Origin: CAVPRW01 sp046727435 [NCBI: bacterium]
Lineage (GTDB): Bacteria; Tectomicrobia; Entotheonellia; J063
Direction of reading: 5' to 3'
Length of the DNA: 28,732 nucleotides
Assembly: GCA_046727435.1 (NCBI GenBank)
Contig: JBKPCR010000387.1
Coordinates: 1-28,732 of the forward strand
Shown: piece by piece, positions 24,968 to 28,732 of the stretch
Position numbering within the stretch: the first letter of the stretch is position 1
Layout: every line of letters begins with the position of its first letter
Made by a program: the position numbers and the translations under genes
The notes under the pieces: generated by a model
What the model saw: the letters and a program-made list of their open reading frames with translations, nothing else
Databases searched by the model: none
What the model was told of the DNA's origin: nothing

Positions 24968-26167
24968 ATGGCACGCACGATGCGGGTCCGGTGCCTCACC
25001 GGCTATTCCATCGGCTTCGGCCGGGTGCTGTCAACAACCGTGGTCCTCGCCAGCTTGGTCTTGGGCGCACCGGTGCTGGTGCAGGCCCAGGCGCCGCGCT
25101 CGCCGACGCCGGCATCAGCGAACGGCGCTCTCCGCGTCGAGACCGTCGGCCGTGGGCTCGAGCATCCCTGGGGGCTGGTGTTCCTCCCCGATGGGCGCTT
25201 GCTCGTCACCGAGCGTCCCGGGAGGCTACGGAGTGTCTACCAGGACGGTCGCCTCTCCGAGCCCTTCGCCAACGTGCCGCCCGTCCAGACGCGCGGACAG
25301 GGAGGTCTGCTCGATGTCGCACTGGACCCGCGGTTTGCCGAGAACCGTCTCGTCTATCTGGCCTATGCCGAACCCGGAGAGGGTCGCACGGCCGGGACCG
25401 CGGTGGCGCGGGGGCGGCTCGGCGAAGGGCGACTCGAAGATGTACGGGTGATCTATCAGCAACAGCCGAAGGTGGAGGGCGCGAACCACTTCGGGTCCCG
25501 TCTCGTCTTCGCCCGCGACGGCACCTTGTTCGTCACGCAGGGAGAGCGCTTCGACTACCGTGACCAGGCGCAGGACCTGTCGTCCGGCCTCGGCAAGCTC
25601 GTGCGGATCAACCCGGATGGCTCGGTGCCGCGCGACAACCCGTTCGTCGGCCGTGCCGGGGCGCGGCCCGAGATCTGGTCATACGGGCATCGCAACATCC
25701 AGAGCGCCGGGCTCCATCCGCACACCGGCCAGCTGTGGACTGTGGAGCACGGGGCCCGCGGCGGCGACGAGCTCAACCGGCCGGAGGCCGGCAAGAACTA
25801 CGGCTGGCCCGTCATCAGCTACGGCGTCCACTACTCGGGGGCGAAGATCGGCGAAGGCCCGGCGAAGCCGGGCATGGAGCAGCCGGTCTACTATTGGGAT
25901 CCGGTGATTGCGCCCTCCGGCATGACCTTCTACACCGGCGAGGCATACGCCGGTTGGCAGGGCAGCCTCTTCATCGGCTCGTTGCGGCCGGGGCTCCTGG
26001 TGCGGCTGACACTCGCCGACGGCCGGGTCACGGGGGAAGAGCGGTACCTCGGCGACCTGGGGGAACGCATCCGCGATGTGCGGCAGGGACCAGACGGACG
26101 GCTCTATCTCCTGACCGACAGCCGGGACGGCCGTATCCTGCGGGTGCTGGCGGCGGCGCCCCGCTGA
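24968..26167 (+). CDS. PQQ-dependent soluble aldose sugar dehydrogenase (YliI/Asd type)
   Basis: Periplasmic beta-propeller quinoprotein that oxidises aldoses with pyrroloquinoline quinone. The product from the ATG at 24968 is 399 residues (an AAGGAG lies upstream), with a signal peptide of about 40 residues ending in VQAQA. Family blocks: [115 protein letters not shown] and [20 protein letters not shown]. These are the repeat blades and PQQ/calcium loops. No PQQ biosynthesis genes are present nearby. It is the only intact gene between two ComM fragments. Confidence 0.94.
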   Translation: MARTMRVRCLTGYSIGFGRVLSTTVVLASLVLGAPVLVQAQAPRSPTPASANGALRVETVGRGLEHPWGLVFLPDGRLLVTERPGRLRSVYQDGRLSEPFANVPPVQTRGQGGLLDVALDPRFAENRLVYLAYAEPGEGRTAGTAVARGRLGEGRLEDVRVIYQQQPKVEGANHFGSRLVFARDGTLFVTQGERFDYRDQAQDLSSGLGKLVRINPDGSVPRDNPFVGRAGARPEIWSYGHRNIQSAGLHPHTGQLWTVEHGARGGDELNRPEAGKNYGWPVISYGVHYSGAKIGEGPAKPGMEQPVYYWDPVIAPSGMTFYTGEAYAGWQGSLFIGSLRPGLLVRLTLADGRVTGEERYLGDLGERIRDVRQGPDGRLYLLTDSRDGRILRVLAAAPR

Positions 26168-26269
26168 AAGTGCGGGGCCCGCACGGCTCACCGCCCGCGG
26201 CGATGCTCTGCGCGTTCAGGCCTGGTCTCTTCCGTAAAGGCACAGAGGTGAAGGGAATCCAGGTATTGA

Positions 26270-26623
26270 GGCGACAGTGTGTTCATGTTGGGGGCACCTG
26301 GGGCGGGGAAATCAATGCTGGCACGCCGGCTCATCACCATCCTGCCGACGATGACCCTCGCCGAGGCCATGGAGACCACGCGCATCCACCGCGTCGCCGG
26401 CCGCACCGGCGCCCGCACGGCGTTCGTCACGACCCGCCCGTGTCGCGCGCCTCATCCTACGATCTCGGATGCGGGGCTGATCGGTGGGGGCCACGTGCCG
26501 ATGCCGGGTGACGTGTCGCTGGGCCACCATGGCGTGCTCTTCTTGGATGAATTGCCCGAGTTCCGCCGCCATGTCCTGAAGGTGTTGCGACAACTGCTCG
26601 AGGAGAGTCTCACAAGAATATAA
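26270..26623 (+). pseudogene. ComM/YifB-type Mg-chelatase ATPase fragment, copy 2
   Basis: An open frame of 115 codons carrying the centre of the ComM ATPase: Walker [35 protein letters not shown], the block [20 protein letters not shown] with Walker B, and [17 protein letters not shown]. The N-terminal ChlI domain (about 200 residues) and everything after the Walker B helix are absent; there is a stop just upstream (26267-26269) and another after TRI. ComM proteins are about 500 residues and act in branch migration during natural transformation, so this piece is non-functional. Functional comM is presumably elsewhere. Confidence 0.85.
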
Positions 26624-26666
26624 TTTCGCGGGTATCCTAAACCTCAATACTTTTGCAGAGTTAGCC

Positions 26667-27231
26667 CTACGTGTGGTGGTTATGAAGGATTCTGGCGGAG
26701 GTCGGTAGCCACCTCTCCCCGTGACGGCTACCACGCCTGGTGCCTCCGCCCTCCGCCTCCGCTCCAGGATCTGGAGTCGTTTCAGGCTTCCCGCTTGACG
26801 CCGCGCCAGCGCTAGTCATAAATGAGTGACTCAACACGAAGAAGACCGGATTGAACCACAGCATCAAGGTGCCAAGCCCCGCAAGGAGAGGGTGGGTCCT
26901 CAAGTCACGCAGCGTCCCGTACAAGGCGAGCAGTCCCGCCCACGCCAGCACCGGGTGGAGAGGCGCAGGACGGCGAACGAGAAGCCGAGCAGCCGCCTGA
27001 ACAGGCCCCCCAGAGGATCTGGGCCAGGGGATCGACCATGCTCCACTCCAGCACCCGCAGCTCGCCGGTCTCTAGGAAGTACTCCGCGCTCCACGCGTAT
27101 GTCTAATCATTGATGATTGGGATCTCTATAGGCGCATACCCAAGGAGCGCGGTCATCAGGGCGACCACCGTGATCCCCATCAGGGCTACTCGGTCTCCGC
27201 GACCGCTGTGCCATGGCCTCGTGGACTCCAT
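26667..27231 (-). pseudogene. Decayed small membrane protein gene
   Basis: A strong GGGAGGAG ribosome binding site precedes the ATG at 27231 (MESTRPWHSGRGDRVALMG) and a membrane helix (VALMGITVVALMTALLGYAP). An in-frame TAG (27103-27105) interrupts, then the same frame continues EYFLETGELRVLEWSMVDPL and QILWG. In a G6 run (about 27009-27014) the frame shifts to LFRRLLGFSFAVLRLST. Near 26958 it shifts again to VLAWAGLLALYGTLRDLRTH and GTLMLWFNPVFFVLSHSFM. Joined, these make a protein of roughly 150 residues with three or four membrane helices that I do not recognise. One stop and two single-base shifts mean it is dead unless several sequence errors coincide. Confidence 0.6.
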
Positions 27232-27582
27232 CGCTCCTCCCGTTGCTAGCCTGGGGGTGGTCCTCAATGCCGGAGCAGAAAAGGTAAGTGGACATACTGA
27301 CATCACAGGAACACGGCTACCAGGTCACGTCGCCACAGCCCCTCTCTAGGGCCATATCGGTTAAGACCTCCCGATCGCGGCACGACATCAAACCTTACCT
27401 GAGGCCTAAATCTGTACCATCCTGCCGCAGCATGGGATCACAGACGGACAAGGCGGGACGAGCGGGTAGGTGTAAGCTAGCCTGGGCGTGCCCGAAGGGC
27501 ATCTGGGAGGAAGGAATGCCCATGAATATCTGGCGCTGTACTATATTCGAGCCCAAGACGTAGGACCACCCGCATCAGCCGA
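27232..27582. other. Intergenic region, nothing recognised
   Basis: About 350 nt between two decayed genes. Several short frames exist, none with a domain or good start. No repeat or hairpin of note. Confidence 0.4.
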
Positions 27583-27998
27583 TTAGCTCACAACGACGAT
27601 TGGCCTTGTGTAAAATCCCGTCAGCAAAAGCCTAGAGGGGCATCCGCGCAAGCGAGCGACTGCCCGCATGGCCGGGCGCAGGGCGTCGACCGCGCGTGGC
27701 GTGAACGCCTGGCTCACGATGCGGCACAACCGCCCGTGCGGCTCCCCCTCCAGGTCGAGGAGGCTCATCCCCATCCAATCGGCCAGGAGCCCCTCCGTGA
27801 TCCTCAGGGCCGCGAGGGACTCTGCGCTCCCCTGCCGTAGGCGGCGATCCCGCAGCAGGGCCGCCACTCGTCGTAGCGCAGCACCGCGTAGCCCAGCGGC
27901 GTGCGCGCGTACCAACACATCTCGCGGGCGGCGTGGACCTCTGGTGGCACGTCCGGCTGGAAGCCGGGATCGAACAGATCCAAGAAGGCTACCTGTCG
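27583..27998 (-). pseudogene. Cytochrome P450 N-terminal fragment, frameshifted
   Basis: From 27998 on the minus strand: VAFLDLFDPGFQPDVPPEVH, WYARTPLGYAVLRYDE, then a one-base loss near 27868, then VAALLRDRRLRQGSAESLAA, LADWMGMSLLDLEGEPHGRL and VSQAFTPRAVDALRP. This order (FDP-F--DP-P, G-AVLRY-DVAALLRD-RL, LEGE-H-RLR-LV--AFTPR-V--LRP) is the start of bacterial cytochrome P450s, including the helix C region that contacts heme. The I-helix, ExxR and heme-Cys regions, about 280 residues, are missing. No start codon with ribosome binding site is visible at the 5' end. Confidence 0.8.
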
Positions 27999-28079
27999 GC
28001 CTGTGCCTGGGTCTCTATGGGGGTTAGTCCCTGCTGACTGTCACACCTCCCTCCGACGGTTTCTAAACGCCAGCGGTCG

Positions 28080-28100
28080 CTGCCCCGCGATGCGGGGCAG
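28080..28100. repeat. Perfect 9-bp GC-rich hairpin
   Basis: CTGCCCCGC and GCGGGGCAG flank a three-base GAT loop. It lies just beyond the 3' end of the minus-strand peptidoglycan-binding gene and upstream of the P450 remnant. There is no T-run on either side, so it is not a standard intrinsic terminator but could stabilise or end transcripts. Confidence 0.5.
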
Positions 28101-28141
28101 GCGACACACGCCTAGTCAGGTGGCTGTTCGGGTCACGCATC

Positions 28142-28459
28142 TTACCGCTGACTACCAGGGCTGGCAGGAAGGCGAAGCTGCAGCTCCTGGAGCGTGGCTT
28201 CATCCACCGCGCCTGAGGTGGGTATGCCCCGTTTTTCCTGATAGTGCCGCAGCGCCGCTTCGGTCTGCGCATTCAACTCGCCATCGACAGGCCCGGCATA
28301 CACTCCCTCGGCCTGTAAGCGCTCTTGCACCAGTTTCAGATTATCTTTGCTGATAAGCTGCCGCTGTTCCGGGCGCTGCTCACTTGTCGTGCCAGCCTCG
28401 CCTATCATGGGACACAACCACAGCAGGCTGCACATGAGTACGGCTACGAACGTGGACAT
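28142..28459 (-). CDS. Small secreted peptidoglycan-binding domain protein
   Basis: A 105-residue protein with a signal peptide (MSTFVAVLMCSLLWLCPMIG, cleavage near EAG) followed by one PG_binding_1 domain: VQERLQAEGVYAGPVDGELN, AQTEAALRHYQEKRGIPTSG and VDEATLQELQ. The three-helix repeat with D-G-G-pattern (Y-GPVDGE-N--TEAALR-YQ---G-P-SG-VD--T) normally anchors envelope enzymes to the wall; here it stands alone. The ATG at 28459 is preceded by GAGGAGGAG at good spacing. It appears intact, in contrast to its left neighbours. Confidence 0.88.
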   Translation of the reverse strand: MSTFVAVLMCSLLWLCPMIGEAGTTSEQRPEQRQLISKDNLKLVQERLQAEGVYAGPVDGELNAQTEAALRHYQEKRGIPTSGAVDEATLQELQLRLPASPGSQR

Positions 28460-28732
28460 CAGGGCTCCTCCTCTGTTCTTATAAGTTTAGTCTCCTTGAG
28501 GTGTACGTTCCTCTCTCCTGGGATCACATGAGCAAACCGTATGCCAGAGGCGGAGGGAGGTCTCTTCGCTGGTCACGCACGGAGCGAGCCGCCCTCCGGC
28601 ACGGCGCATGCCTCGCGAAGTGAGAACGTTCCCTATGTCGGTCTCTCAATGTGACATCGGACCACCCAAGCGCTGAGGCTCCGGTGTCATCCCGAACCGG
28701 CGTTAAGGAAGGTCTGGCGCAAATTGTCAGCG
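28460..28732. other. Right-edge intergenic region
   Basis: No gene is recognised up to the window edge. A TATAAG-like box on the minus strand (about 28477-28482) could belong to the promoter of the peptidoglycan-binding protein, but no matching -35 is evident. Confidence 0.35.

Noticed and set aside
24466-25563. Single long plus-strand frame covering the alcohol dehydrogenase remnant and the first half of the sugar dehydrogenase
   Set aside because: Only its middle (24645-24912) resembles a protein family. The rest is out of frame with the real sugar dehydrogenase gene.
1-28732. tRNA genes and CRISPR arrays
   Set aside because: No cloverleaf with T-loop consensus and no regularly spaced direct repeats were found on either strand by eye.

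Overview
The window looks like chromosomal DNA of a free-living, GC-rich, Gram-negative-type bacterium. The evidence is a lipoprotein and several signal peptides, ABC- and TTT-type solute-binding proteins, a PQQ sugar dehydrogenase and acyl-CoA dehydrogenases. The gene mix (tripartite tricarboxylate transporter binding protein, acyl-CoA dehydrogenases, alpha/beta hydrolase, dispersed GC-rich hairpin repeats) resembles NC10/Methylomirabilota or Rokubacteria-like genomes. That assignment is an inference from gene content and could be wrong.

Left part (1-6.7 kb), a conserved housekeeping block. On the minus strand, in transcription order: CCA-adding tRNA nucleotidyltransferase, a site-2-protease-type M50 peptidase, trpS, a VapBC-like toxin-antitoxin pair and the start of ileS. 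The toxin gene of the TA pair is frameshifted. Divergent to this block, on the plus strand, is the two-gene nfeD-slipin operon (membrane protease plus SPFH protein) with a plausible sigma70-type promoter.

Middle part (6.7-20 kb), intact metabolic genes among decayed ones. Intact: a vanadium haloperoxidase-like PAP2 protein whose usual catalytic His is Gln, an acyl-CoA dehydrogenase, a short secreted HExxH peptidase, a glycogen/alpha-glucan phosphorylase with a clear promoter and terminator, and a single-domain response regulator. Broken: a nucleotidyltransferase (PF14907-like) 3' remnant, a PstS-like gene with an internal deletion joined to the 3' two-thirds of a TctC gene, a two-repeat membrane protein split by a stop and a frameshift, an alpha/beta hydrolase lacking its C-terminus, a methyltransferase core fragment, an acyl-CoA dehydrogenase N-terminal fragment, and a transposase with three stops and a frameshift.

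Right part (20-28.7 kb). A three-gene co-directional cassette of unknown function (lipoprotein, coiled coil plus lysozyme-like protein, four-helix membrane protein) is the best candidate for an undescribed system. It is followed by a PQQ-dependent sugar dehydrogenase flanked by two homologous fragments of a ComM/YifB-type Mg-chelatase gene and an alcohol dehydrogenase remnant. Then come a decayed membrane protein gene, a cytochrome P450 5' remnant and a small secreted peptidoglycan-binding protein.

Overall theme: about a dozen gene remnants in under 29 kb, several carrying substitution-type stops as well as indels. This points to real gene decay and small deletions rather than read errors alone. 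No tRNA, rRNA or CRISPR array was seen.
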